Of a stretch of DNA of 26,033 nt, positions 14,579 to 21,873 are shown piece after piece; position 1 is the first letter of the stretch; each line of letters starts with the position of its first letter. A model generated the notes under the pieces. That model made no database searches and was not told the origin of the DNA. It saw nothing but the letters and a program-made list of their open reading frames with translations. Source of the DNA: a virus; the IMG/VR virus record IMGVR_UViG_3300007722_000097, positions 1 through 26,033 of that record; one strand, written 5' to 3'. The position numbers and the translations under genes are program-made.

Positions 14579-15136
14579 CTATAAAATTATTGAAAACACT
14601 ATGGCTTTCGATTTTGTTACTAATTCGTCGCTGGCTGTGTCGGAGTTTACTACAAACAATCCGCTACCTGCACTGCCTATTGCATCTGCGTAAATTTTTG
14701 TTTTGTTAGAGGTTGCTGTTGGTATATATGTAGTTTCATCAAATTGAACATGGAACCCATTAGTTTCTAAGTTGCCACCTAATTGTGGAGTTGTGTCGTC
14801 AACAACTGCTGTTAATCCACCACCGGCCGATGTTAGTATCGTGCTATAGCTACTGCCATCTACAGTAAGTTCCCACAAATCTGATGTTTCGTTCCATCGC
14901 AACGCCACGTTGGCTTGCAATCCCCTGTCAACCGACAGGCCTGATGTACCTGGTGACGCATTGCCACCAACACCCCATCCAGCTTCACCAACATTTAATG
15001 TGATGTCTTTATCTTGGACATCAGTATTTGTTACTGTGGTTGTGTCATACACCCCCGCAACGTGTAGGTTGCCGGTTACGTAGACATCTGCGGTATCTAT
15101 AGTATAATCTGTATTAAGTTTTTTAACTGCGGCCAT
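14579..15136 (-). CDS. Virion structural protein, 185 aa, sharing the N-terminal module of the large fibre
   Basis: Residues about 14-95 (DTADVYVTGNLHVAGVYDTT, NTDVQDKDITLNVGE, TSGLSVDRGLQANVALRWNE followed by TSDLWEL) follow the same order as residues 40-110 of the 1082-aa fibre, so the two share an ancestral module. The middle (TAVVDDTTPQLGGNLETNGF) is a common phage fibre motif, 'D.TPQLGG.L...G'. The C-terminus is short (DELVTKSKAIVFSIIL). It is preceded by its own late promoter at 15159-15165 and starts the small cluster 15136-13787. A role as a short fibre, adaptor or decoration protein is inferred from the shared module. Confidence 0.75.
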   Translation of the reverse strand: MAAVKKLNTDYTIDTADVYVTGNLHVAGVYDTTTVTNTDVQDKDITLNVGEAGWGVGGNASPGTSGLSVDRGLQANVALRWNETSDLWELTVDGSSYSTILTSAGGGLTAVVDDTTPQLGGNLETNGFHVQFDETTYIPTATSNKTKIYADAIGSAGSGLFVVNSDTASDELVTKSKAIVFSIIL

Positions 15137-15158
15137 TTTAATTTATTCCAGTTTCTAT

Positions 15159-15165
15159 TATTTAT
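15159..15165 (-). promoter_or_regulatory. T4-type late promoter for the 185-, 104- and 155-aa genes
   Basis: Minus-strand agaGATAAATAatag, with a predicted start near 15153 and a leader of about 16 bases to the ATG at 15136. It lies just beyond the terminator of the preceding gene, so this is a separate transcription unit. Confidence 0.65.
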
Positions 15166-15182
15166 CTTCTAAGTAAGAACTC

Positions 15183-15207
15183 AAAAAAATAGCACCCGGA
15201 GGTGCTA
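15183..15207 (-). terminator. Rho-independent terminator after the 212-aa gene
   Basis: On the minus strand TAGCACC, loop tccg, GGTGCTA and then a run of seven T. It lies 21 bases after the stop of the gene ending at 15228 and directly before the next late promoter. Confidence 0.85.
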
Positions 15208-15227
15208 ATTTAATACTAAGTTTTAAA

Positions 15228-15866
15228 TTAGTTAGTTAATGCAACCGATACATTTTCAACTGCTGTGTCGGCCCATGCTACCTTGGCGTCTTCGGCAAAC
15301 TGTACCCCAGTTCCAGGAAGAACAACTGCTGTACGATTTGTTAATTTTTTAACAAAGTAAGTGCCGCCTGCTGAGTCAGTAGCAGTAATACGCAGTTGGC
15401 CTTCAACTGGTTCACTGGTAACTAACAAGCACTCACTAGTGCCTTGTGCTGTTGTTACATTATAGATTTTGCTACCTTTTTGTGAGTTGATGTCACCAAT
15501 AACTGCCGATGACCCACCCGTAACAAATGCCAAAATTGCAATTGCATTTGATGTAGTAGTTGATAATACACCTGTTAGTGTTAGGTTACCTTGTGTGCCA
15601 GTGCCGGCTGTAATTGTTAGTGCTGATGTATAGCCACTACCTCCGTCGACAACTATTACACCGTCAATAACACCTGCTGTTTCTGTGATTGTAGCAACTG
15701 CTTGTACACCACCCGGTAAGTTTGGTGCTGAAATTGTTAGTGCATCTACATTTGTGTAACCTGTTGAGTTATTAGTACCACCGAGCGTCACTGATACTAA
15801 CCCTTCGCCACCAATACCTAGTGTGTTACGGTTACCAATGAATAACTTTTTAATAGGACGTCCCAT
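15228..15866 (-). CDS. Virion structural protein, 212 aa (MGRPIKK family), next to the capsid gene
   Basis: The start at 15866 is chosen because an AAGGAG ribosome site lies 9 bases before it and the late promoter 80 bases upstream could not express the longer frame to 15986. MGRPIKKLFIGNRN is, from memory, the usual start of a structural protein found in marine T4-like phages. The body contains two related beta motifs (STGYTNVDALTISAP and GGSGYTSALTITAG) separated by an alternating strand region. The C-terminus (VKKLTNRTAVVLP, then FAEDAKVAWADTAVENVSVA) is a small compact domain. It has its own promoter and terminator, as expected for a protein needed in quantity, and its place next to gp23 suggests a capsid decoration protein, but this is inference. 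Confidence 0.75.
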   Translation of the reverse strand: MGRPIKKLFIGNRNTLGIGGEGLVSVTLGGTNNSTGYTNVDALTISAPNLPGGVQAVATITETAGVIDGVIVVDGGSGYTSALTITAGTGTQGNLTLTGVLSTTTSNAIAILAFVTGGSSAVIGDINSQKGSKIYNVTTAQGTSECLLVTSEPVEGQLRITATDSAGGTYFVKKLTNRTAVVLPGTGVQFAEDAKVAWADTAVENVSVALTN

Positions 15867-15902
15867 TTGTTTTATCTCCTTATTAAATGGCGTTCTAGGC
15901 CT

Positions 15903-15920
15903 ACGCGGTGGGTACCGCAT
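15903..15920 (-). promoter_or_regulatory. Hairpin in the leader of the 212-aa gene
   Basis: GCGGT (15905-15909) pairs with ACCGC (15914-15918) around a 4-base loop, and two outer pairs extend it to 7 bp. The palindromes CTCGCGAG and TAGGCCTA flank it within the predicted 74-base leader (15941 to 15867). It may stabilise the message. Confidence 0.45.
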
Positions 15921-15946
15921 AAACTCTCTCGCGAGTGAACTAAAAG

Positions 15947-15953
15947 TATTTAT
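15947..15953 (-). promoter_or_regulatory. T4-type late promoter for the 212-aa gene
   Basis: Minus-strand gacGATAAATActt. It lies just after the gp23 terminator and 81 bases before the chosen ATG, with a predicted start near 15941. Confidence 0.7.
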
Positions 15954-15974
15954 CGTCTTTAAGATATTTTGTCC

Positions 15975-16003
15975 AAAAAAAAGCACCCCTAAAGGTGCTT
16001 TTT
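15975..16003 (-). terminator. Rho-independent terminator after gp23
   Basis: On the minus strand AAAAAGCACC, a 6-base loop, then GGTGCTTTTT running into further T. The 10-bp stem lies at 15978-15987 and 15994-16003, 28 bases after the gp23 stop, and separates the capsid operon from the next late promoter. Confidence 0.85.
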
Positions 16004-16031
16004 AATTTCTTTACTATACCAATAAATCGAT

Positions 16032-17207
16032 CTATTGGAATGTTAAGTTTGAGATAGCTACTTCTTCTAAGTAATCAGCCGCATTACCAAGAGATGATGC
16101 TGTGTTTGATAATTCAACATAGCCATATCTTGTCATAAAGCCAACTACTGGTTCGAAAGTAGTCGGATCAAGCACAACGCCACTGCTCATTAATGGTACG
16201 TATGGGCAATAGAACGCGGCTGCATCAGCTTCTGATGAACCTTTGTAACCAACTAATACTGGTGTACCGTCTGCCGCATAACCATCAACATAAATTCTCA
16301 TAGCACTGTTTAATGTACCAACGAATTTAGTGTTTGTAGGTGCTTCAAATGTACCTTCTGTAGTACGAGCAAAAGCTGAAGTAGTAGCAGATTGTAGTAC
16401 AGTTAAAGCCGCAGGAGATACAACAGCCCAGTTACCAGCGCCTCTACGTGTACGTTGAGCGATTAAGTTTGCCGCACGGTTGATTGTAACCGCTAATGCC
16501 GCATGCTCGTCACCTACGAATGTAGCTGTACCAGATACTGTTGCTTGGTTGTATGTATAAGTTTGACCAGATAAACTTCTTAATGAAGCAAGAACTTCTT
16601 GATCAATTTCAACTGTAATTTCTTGAGCTAGTGCCGCCATGATTTCAGCTTCTACGTCTAGACCGTGCATTGCTTGAGCGTCTTGAGCCGCTTCAAAAGT
16701 CCAACGTGCTGATAACTTACGTGTTTTAGCTTCAACAGTTTGTTTAAGAATCTGAACATTGATTCTACGACCTGCTTGGCCTTCAAGTGCTGATGTTGTA
16801 GCACCTAATCCAGCAGTTCCATCTCCAGAGTAAGCAACGCCTACTTTGAATGGTGATAGAGCTTCATCACCGGCTGTTACGGCGTTTGCTGTATCTGTTG
16901 CATTGTTTGTATCAGCATATCGTACACGTAATGTATGGATCTGAGCAACTGGGCCAGTCATTGGTTGTACACCAACAATTTCGTTAGCGATAACTGTTGG
17001 CATTACTCGACGAATTACAGGAAGAATAACTCTATTTAATGTAGCAACGTTACTTGAACTAGTTGCGCCACTTGTAGCGTTTTCTTGCAAGTGTTTCTTT
17101 GTGTTTTCTAAAATTACTGCCATTGTGGTTCTACGTGAACCTTGTAAGCCTTCTAACAGGGCGTCCTTGGTTTCGTTCCAACGGCCTTCTAATAGTTGGG
17201 TTGTCAT
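16032..17207 (-). CDS. 23: Major capsid protein gp23
   Basis: The core sequence LNRVILPVIRRVMPTVIANE with IVGVQPMTGPVAQIHTLRVR (about 57-96) is the conserved beginning of the mature T4-type HK97-fold capsid protein. The later blocks KLSARWTFEAAQDAQAMHGL, RRGAGNWAVVSPAALTVLQS and the end VVGFMTRYGYVELSN also match. At 391 aa it is clearly shorter than T4 gp23 (521 aa), so the insertion domain is probably reduced. The N-terminal ~42 residues are a likely propeptide: KHLQE at 38-42 fits the (L/I)-x-E cleavage rule of gp21 and precedes a Ser/Thr/Ala-rich stretch. An AAAGGAAAA ribosome site precedes the ATG. No separate late promoter is seen in the 30-base gap, so it is read through from upstream. 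A strong terminator ends the unit. Confidence 0.95.
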   Translation of the reverse strand: MTTQLLEGRWNETKDALLEGLQGSRRTTMAVILENTKKHLQENATSGATSSSNVATLNRVILPVIRRVMPTVIANEIVGVQPMTGPVAQIHTLRVRYADTNNATDTANAVTAGDEALSPFKVGVAYSGDGTAGLGATTSALEGQAGRRINVQILKQTVEAKTRKLSARWTFEAAQDAQAMHGLDVEAEIMAALAQEITVEIDQEVLASLRSLSGQTYTYNQATVSGTATFVGDEHAALAVTINRAANLIAQRTRRGAGNWAVVSPAALTVLQSATTSAFARTTEGTFEAPTNTKFVGTLNSAMRIYVDGYAADGTPVLVGYKGSSEADAAAFYCPYVPLMSSGVVLDPTTFEPVVGFMTRYGYVELSNTASSLGNAADYLEEVAISNLTFQ

Positions 17208-17237
17208 TTCTTTGTTTTCCTTTAAAAAAAATTAATA

Positions 17238-18332
17238 CTATTTTAGCCCTGCTAAACGTCGAATCTCTACAACATTGTTGTGCGATTCATCGTTGGCTTT
17301 AGCAGATTTATCACCAGACATTTCTACACGAGCTTCAGCTAACACGGGCCTTTCAGCTTTTGGTTTGCTAGAGTTGTTTAGTACTGCTGGCAGATACTTT
17401 TCATATGCATTCTGAAGACGTTCAGTTTGCACACCTTCGAGCAAGCTAGACATTACATCAGCTTTCTCTTTGTTTAGAGGTTTCAATAATTCTTCAAGTT
17501 TTGCTTTGCGAGCTACACTTTCAGTTATCATTTTAACTTCACGATTCTTACTTTCAACTAGAGCTTCTTTTTCTTCGATTGCTTTTTGACTTTCAGCTAT
17601 GATTGATTCTTTCTTTTCAATTATTGCTTGAAGTTTAGCAAGTTCAGTGTTCTCATTTAAATGAGTGACAGCAAACTCGTTTGCAAACGCTTCAAAGATA
17701 CGACGGCCAAACATGTTCTCACGAGCATTTTGGATGTCTTCTTTTAGTTGAGCTAATTCTGAGCCTAGATTGTCTGTTACTGATTCTTTAACAAGTTTAG
17801 CCGAACGTTTAACAAAAGCTGACTGTAGTTCTGCTAGTTTTGATTTAGCTTCTGCTACTAATTTTACTTTAGTTTCAACGACTGCTTTCTTGTCTTGGTC
17901 AAACTCTTTGATCTCTTCGGCTAAGGCATGGATAACAAATTTCTCTAACTTAGCAATAGCTTCGTTTTGAGTTTTGCGATCTGATCTTAGTTCGTTGATT
18001 TCTTCTGCAAGTTTAGTAACTAGGAAGTTATTAAACTTACCTGCAGATTCAATCATGTGAGTTTTAAATTTCACGCGATCTTCTGCAAGAGCCTGTTTCT
18101 CTTCGGCAAACTCTTTGAGTTCAGCGGTGAGACTTTCAGTAACCATTTTGTCTAGAGCTTCAACCATTACATTTTTGTCATGATCGTAGCGACCAGCAAA
18201 CTCTTCACGCAATTCAGCACGAATAGTTTCTCTGGCTTCATTAATTTGTAATTCCCAAGCTTCATTTAAAGCAGTTTGAGTTTCTTCATTAATGATGCCA
18301 CTATCTAACAATGGTTTGATAGCGTCTAACAT
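17238..18332 (-). CDS. 22: Prohead core scaffolding protein gp22
   Basis: MLDAIKPLLDSGIINEETQT followed by ALNEAWE is the typical gp22 start. The rest is highly charged and helical, with long coiled-coil stretches (TAELKEFAEEKQALAEDRVK, AEEINELRSDRKTQNEAIAK, EKKESIIAESQKAIEEKEAL) and KPLNKEKADVMSSLLEGVQT near the C-terminus. Gp22 forms the core around which gp23 assembles and is later cut by gp21 and removed. The internal near-repeat 'LAEEI.E......K' occurs three times (about 78-85, 108-115, 136-145). It is 364 aa; T4 gp22 is about 269 aa. The AGGAGA ribosome site lies 5-6 bases before the ATG, 9 bases after the gp21 stop. Confidence 0.9.
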   Translation of the reverse strand: MLDAIKPLLDSGIINEETQTALNEAWELQINEARETIRAELREEFAGRYDHDKNVMVEALDKMVTESLTAELKEFAEEKQALAEDRVKFKTHMIESAGKFNNFLVTKLAEEINELRSDRKTQNEAIAKLEKFVIHALAEEIKEFDQDKKAVVETKVKLVAEAKSKLAELQSAFVKRSAKLVKESVTDNLGSELAQLKEDIQNARENMFGRRIFEAFANEFAVTHLNENTELAKLQAIIEKKESIIAESQKAIEEKEALVESKNREVKMITESVARKAKLEELLKPLNKEKADVMSSLLEGVQTERLQNAYEKYLPAVLNNSSKPKAERPVLAEARVEMSGDKSAKANDESHNNVVEIRRLAGLK

Positions 18333-18341
18333 TGTGATCTC

Positions 18342-18983
18342 CTATTTAATTTTCAAATCTTTGATAAGACTAGTTACAGCCTGTTTCAAATATTTTTGTA
18401 CCCTTTGATCTGCACTGGCTTCACGTGCCATTTCGAATACCTTTTGCCCACCTTTCATATTCATCAGTCCTTCGTAAATCGCTGTTGGATATGCATTAGG
18501 GGCACTAGGTTGTGCAACTACATCGACCGTGACTATTTCAAAGTCACTTACTTTGCCGTCTCCCTCGCTCACGTTTCCGCTACCACGAGATGAAACACCA
18601 AGTTTTACTCCTGATTCCAACATGGTTTCAACTAACTGACCCATTGGAGTAGGAAGAATCTTTAATTTACCAAAGCCATTAGGCCCATCCATCCACATAT
18701 CAGTGATCATATGTGATACACGGTCTAAATTAATTTTCAAATCATCTGGATGATCTACTTCGCCTAAGACGCTATAGCCACTCTTGATTTGTTCATTTAA
18801 TGTAGAAACGGCCGTTTCAATCTCAGTCACAGGATATACACGTTCGTTGTGATTTTTAACGCCACCTTGAATGAATACTCCCTTCATGTAAAGACTCTTA
18901 CCTTTGCCGTCAGCGTGAGCTTCGGATAAAATTTCCATCCTTGCCGCGTCAAATGTTAAGTGCTCTTTAAGATATAAAGCCAT
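18342..18983 (-). CDS. 21: Prohead protease gp21
   Basis: The protein (213 aa, T4 gp21 is 212 aa) shows the herpes-type serine protease pattern of prohead proteases. VLGEVDHPD places the catalytic His at residue 78, and GVKLGVSSRGSG places the Ser at 131 or 132, followed by VTVDVVAQPSAPNA. GVFIQGGVKNHNERVYP near 35-51 is also a family block. It matures the capsid by cutting gp22, the core proteins and the gp23 propeptide at (L/I)-x-E sites. It lies between the core protein gene and gp22, the standard T4-like order. A TAGGAAAC ribosome site precedes the ATG. Nothing unusual is seen. Confidence 0.95.
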   Translation of the reverse strand: MALYLKEHLTFDAARMEILSEAHADGKGKSLYMKGVFIQGGVKNHNERVYPVTEIETAVSTLNEQIKSGYSVLGEVDHPDDLKINLDRVSHMITDMWMDGPNGFGKLKILPTPMGQLVETMLESGVKLGVSSRGSGNVSEGDGKVSDFEIVTVDVVAQPSAPNAYPTAIYEGLMNMKGGQKVFEMAREASADQRVQKYLKQAVTSLIKDLKIK

Positions 18984-18996
18984 TATTGTTTCCTAA

Positions 18997-19788
18997 TTAT
19001 TTTCCTACTGGCGATTTTGTATCAGTGCCAGAAGCTTGTGTATTAACTGCTGTTTCTTTTTTATCAAATGCTTTACCTGCTTTAGCACCTGGTTTGTTTA
19101 ACGGATCATTAACTAACTGACCTTTTGGTTTTGGAGCAGTAGCTGGTTTAGCACCATCTTGATCTACATTTCCGCCTGCTGACATATCAACTGGTTTACC
19201 ACCCATATTGTTTTTACCAGCAACTGGTGATTTAGTTTGTGCACCTTGTTCAGTTTTTGGAGGAGCTGGAACTTTTTCTACGTATTCACGTACAATTTCT
19301 TCGCCTTCTTCAACTGCTTCTTCTTCAGACTCTGTAGCTTCTGCCATTGGCATTTCTTCTTCACTTGGTACTTCCATTCCTACCATTTCTTCACCCGGTA
19401 CTTCTTCACCTGGTACTTCTTCAGCCTCGCCGCCCATTAATGCGTCAAATTCTGCTTTAAGCTCGTCAAGTGCATCTTCAAGATCAACAACGCGGTCTTC
19501 AATTTCTTCTTCTGCTGGTGCTTCTTCAGCGTCAACATCCATGTCCATAGATACTTCATCGTCTTCTTCTTCGTCGTGTTCTTCTTCTGAAATGCCTTGT
19601 TCGTCAACGTTGATTTCGTCTACTAGATCGCTAACTTCATCAGTAGCAACTTCAGATAAATCTGCGTCGTCGATTAAATTTTCGTATATATCGCGTGATT
19701 TTTCAACAACGATAGTGTGAAATAATTCACGGGCTTCGTCATTCTGATCGTTGATAATGTGCTCAATTAGTTGTTCGTACTTGTTCAT
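18997..19788 (-). CDS. Acidic prohead core protein (gp67/gp68 position)
   Basis: The N-terminal ~45 residues (MNKYEQLIEHIINDQNDEAR, then ELFHTIVVEKSRDIYENLI) match the start of proteins called prohead core or gp68-like in marine T4-like phages. The middle (about 60-165) is extremely acidic, with VPGEE repeats (EEVPGEEVPGEEM) and runs such as EEEHDEEEDDE. The C-terminal ~90 residues are basic, low complexity and Pro/Gly/Lys-rich (KPATAPKPKGQLVNDPLNKP). Its place between the portal block and gp21 supports a role in the prohead core, where it would be digested before DNA packaging. An AAGGAG site is seen upstream of the ATG. Low complexity limits homology, so the exact T4 equivalent is not certain. 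Confidence 0.75.
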   Translation of the reverse strand: MNKYEQLIEHIINDQNDEARELFHTIVVEKSRDIYENLIDDADLSEVATDEVSDLVDEINVDEQGISEEEHDEEEDDEVSMDMDVDAEEAPAEEEIEDRVVDLEDALDELKAEFDALMGGEAEEVPGEEVPGEEMVGMEVPSEEEMPMAEATESEEEAVEEGEEIVREYVEKVPAPPKTEQGAQTKSPVAGKNNMGGKPVDMSAGGNVDQDGAKPATAPKPKGQLVNDPLNKPGAKAGKAFDKKETAVNTQASGTDTKSPVGK

Positions 19789-19853
19789 TCTGGTGAACTC
19801 CTTTTAAAAATAAAAATAGATCAAATATTGATTCGTGTATTCGTTATGTTATG

Positions 19854-19860
19854 TATTTAA
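19854..19860 (-). promoter_or_regulatory. Candidate late promoter for the core protein - gp21 - gp22 - gp23 unit
   Basis: Minus-strand cgTTAAATAcat, one mismatch more than the better copies. The predicted start near 19848 would give a 60-base AT-rich leader to the ATG at 19788. The gap 19789-19917 holds nothing else recognisable. Confidence 0.45.
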
Positions 19861-19917
19861 CGAATTGTTTGGATTTTGTGGTTAAATGCGTTGTTTTTGA
19901 TTGTTTTTGGCGGATAA

Positions 19918-20142
19918 TTACAGAGATGTCATGTCAGCAACTGGTGCTTTGTATTGGGTACGCACGGTTTCTAATTTCTGCTCATGTTCTAACTTACGTA
20001 CATCATTCATTATACGTAATCGATTTAACTGTTTTAAGGTTAATTTGGTTTTGCGTAAGTCGCTGAGGTTAGATACGGTATTATCTTCTTTTTCCGTATT
20101 GTAACCTTGTGGTGTAGGTTCAAAAATTTCTAGTATATTCAT
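19918..20142 (-). CDS. Small conserved protein between portal and core protein, 74 aa
   Basis: The protein reads MNILEIFEPTPQGYNTEKED, then VSNLSDLRKTKLTLKQLNRL and RIMNDVRKLEHEQKLE. It is a short, basic helical protein. From memory, a protein of this plan ('DLRKT.LT.KQL..LR.MND.RK.E') lies downstream of the portal gene in many marine T4-like phages, usually without assigned function. The ATG at 20142 is chosen over an in-frame TTG at 20157, because the latter precedes the predicted late transcription start. The promoter box ends five bases before the ATG, so a transcript made from it would be leaderless. Read-through from gp20, 20 bases upstream, would also supply this message. Its place suggests a prohead initiation or core role, which is inference. 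Confidence 0.75.
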   Translation of the reverse strand: MNILEIFEPTPQGYNTEKEDNTVSNLSDLRKTKLTLKQLNRLRIMNDVRKLEHEQKLETVRTQYKAPVADMTSL

Positions 20143-20147
20143 AAGTG

Positions 20148-20154
20148 TATTTAC
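20148..20154 (-). promoter_or_regulatory. Late promoter giving a predicted leaderless mRNA (74-aa gene)
   Basis: Minus-strand ttgGTAAATAcacttATG. If the box occupies -13 to -6, as in T4 late promoters, the first transcribed base is the A of the ATG at 20142. The box is a weaker match (GTAAATA). Confidence 0.5.
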
Positions 20155-20162
20155 CAAAATGC

Positions 20163-21872
20163 CTATAAACCTAACTCACCACCTGGTGCTTCTGGTCCAG
20201 ATCCTGCTGTATCAACTCCGCCCAAGTCTCCAGGCTCCCCATCGATTGGTTCAATTGGGGTTAGGTTGTCTAGATCAGATTGTAGTCCAGCGGTTGTTAC
20301 TCCAACTGATCGCAGTCCTGCTTCTGGTGCCGTCGTTGATTCACCAGATTCATTTTCTTCATTCCACCACTCTTCATTTTCTTGCATTTCTTCTTCACTT
20401 AAATCTAGATATCGTTTGAGCAAGAAACGTTTTGAAAGATATGGTGTTTGTTCCAGTTGTGTAAATGCTTGTATGCGTACTGCATCAACTTCTGCTTGCC
20501 TATATTTGGCAAAGTTCTGCGGCTCATTGAAACGGAGTTCAAACACTGATCCATCAATGTTTACTCCTCTCCATCGCATGAACATTTTAAATTCTTGATC
20601 TAACTTGTCTACTATCAAACTTTGTAAACGTTTGCAATATTGATTAAATCTCCATTCCTGAATTAATGCTGTAGTACCACGACCGTCACTGTACCCACGT
20701 TCGCTGTCTTCAGCTCCTGTTGGTAGATATGAACTAGGAACTCTTAACCCACGTGCCAATTTATTGTTGAAATATCTTAGATCGTCAATCTCACCAAGAT
20801 TTTGTCCACCTGGTAGTGTGGTAACGTCACTTCCTCTGCCGTCTGCTGTTACTGGGAAGAAGTAGTCTTCGTTTGTACTCAACGGATTGTATGTAGCATC
20901 CATCATGTTTTCACCTCCGCCAGTCTGAGTGGGAATGCGACGTTGGTGAATTTCATTTTTAATACGATCAACAAATGCCATGGCCATATGACTCGGCATA
21001 TTACCCACATCAATTTTAAATACTCTACGTTCCGGAGCACGCTGTATTCTATAGATAAGGATCGCGTCTTCTAACAGTTGTTTTTGTTTGAATATCTTAA
21101 ATACTGATTCTAATGCGCTGTTACCAAACGGCCAATTAAGATCTAATCCTTCTGTTAGGCTTATATGTACTACGTGTTCTGCATTAATTGGTGCTTCATT
21201 TTGTGCATGACTAAATCGACTTCCGCCACTATAAGGCACATTTGGTTGTACATAGGCTCCACTTGGGCCGCCTACCTGTGGGTGGTTGATGTATGTGTCA
21301 CTGGATGCAACTGACGTGGCTGTTAAATTCATGAAGTTAACATTAAGATCTTTGATCAGATATTGTTCTGGTTCTTTGCCTTCACTTTCGTTAACAATGA
21401 CTTTAACTACCTTGTGCATCTCTGTCCAGTAAAGTTCGAATGTTTCCGGATCACGCAAGAATACTTGGTCACCATATTTTAAAACATTACGCACCAATTT
21501 GAATAATCTTTTATTCATTTGGTTAATACTGCACCATTGGTTTAGTTGATCTTTAAGAATTTTAATTTCGTTGTCTGTTGGTTTTTCTTTAAAGTATAGA
21601 TCAAACCCAGTACCGTTTTCGATATTGGACTGTGTCATGAACTCGGCTAGTATGTCTAGGGCCGCATTGATTTCTGAGTCCTGATCCATCTGTTCGTATT
21701 GGTTGTATCGTTCGGTTCTGTTTGGATGGCCAATGTAAACTTCCGGAAGTTTACTAGCAAAATTACGAAATCCAGGATCAAGAGGACTATTACCTTTGTT
21801 ACTATTGCCCAACGGACTCATTAGTCCACCAGATTCTGGATTTGCTTGTTTAAAATATTTTTTCCATGACAT
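20163..21872 (-). CDS. 20: Portal vertex protein gp20
   Basis: The N-terminus (MSWKKYFKQANPESGGLMSP) and the blocks RYNQYEQMDQDSEINAALDI, LFKLVRNVLKYGDQVFLRDP, IYRIQRAPERRVFKIDVGNM and DLRYFNNKLARGLRVPSSYL are the conserved core of T4-type portals. Gp20 forms the 12-subunit ring at the unique vertex, starts prohead assembly and carries the DNA through during packaging. It is 569 aa; T4 gp20 is 524 aa. The C-terminal ~60 residues are acidic and low complexity (SGESTTAPEAGLRSVG, then IEPIDGEPGDLGG). A TAGGAACG ribosome site overlaps the end of the endonuclease gene and the ATG starts one base after its stop, so the portal may depend on that gene's promoter or on read-through from the tape measure gene. 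Confidence 0.95.
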   Translation of the reverse strand: MSWKKYFKQANPESGGLMSPLGNSNKGNSPLDPGFRNFASKLPEVYIGHPNRTERYNQYEQMDQDSEINAALDILAEFMTQSNIENGTGFDLYFKEKPTDNEIKILKDQLNQWCSINQMNKRLFKLVRNVLKYGDQVFLRDPETFELYWTEMHKVVKVIVNESEGKEPEQYLIKDLNVNFMNLTATSVASSDTYINHPQVGGPSGAYVQPNVPYSGGSRFSHAQNEAPINAEHVVHISLTEGLDLNWPFGNSALESVFKIFKQKQLLEDAILIYRIQRAPERRVFKIDVGNMPSHMAMAFVDRIKNEIHQRRIPTQTGGGENMMDATYNPLSTNEDYFFPVTADGRGSDVTTLPGGQNLGEIDDLRYFNNKLARGLRVPSSYLPTGAEDSERGYSDGRGTTALIQEWRFNQYCKRLQSLIVDKLDQEFKMFMRWRGVNIDGSVFELRFNEPQNFAKYRQAEVDAVRIQAFTQLEQTPYLSKRFLLKRYLDLSEEEMQENEEWWNEENESGESTTAPEAGLRSVGVTTAGLQSDLDNLTPIEPIDGEPGDLGGVDTAGSGPEAPGGELGL

Positions 21873-21873
21873 A

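Noticed and set aside
15867-15986. Longer start for the 212-aa structural protein
   Set aside because: It would begin upstream of the late promoter and inside the gp23 terminator; MGRPIKK has an AAGGAG site and a familiar family start.
19208-19720. 170-aa Ser-rich open frame on the plus strand
   Set aside because: It arises from reading the complement of GAA/GAG-rich codons of the acidic core protein (TTC/TCT runs), not a real gene.
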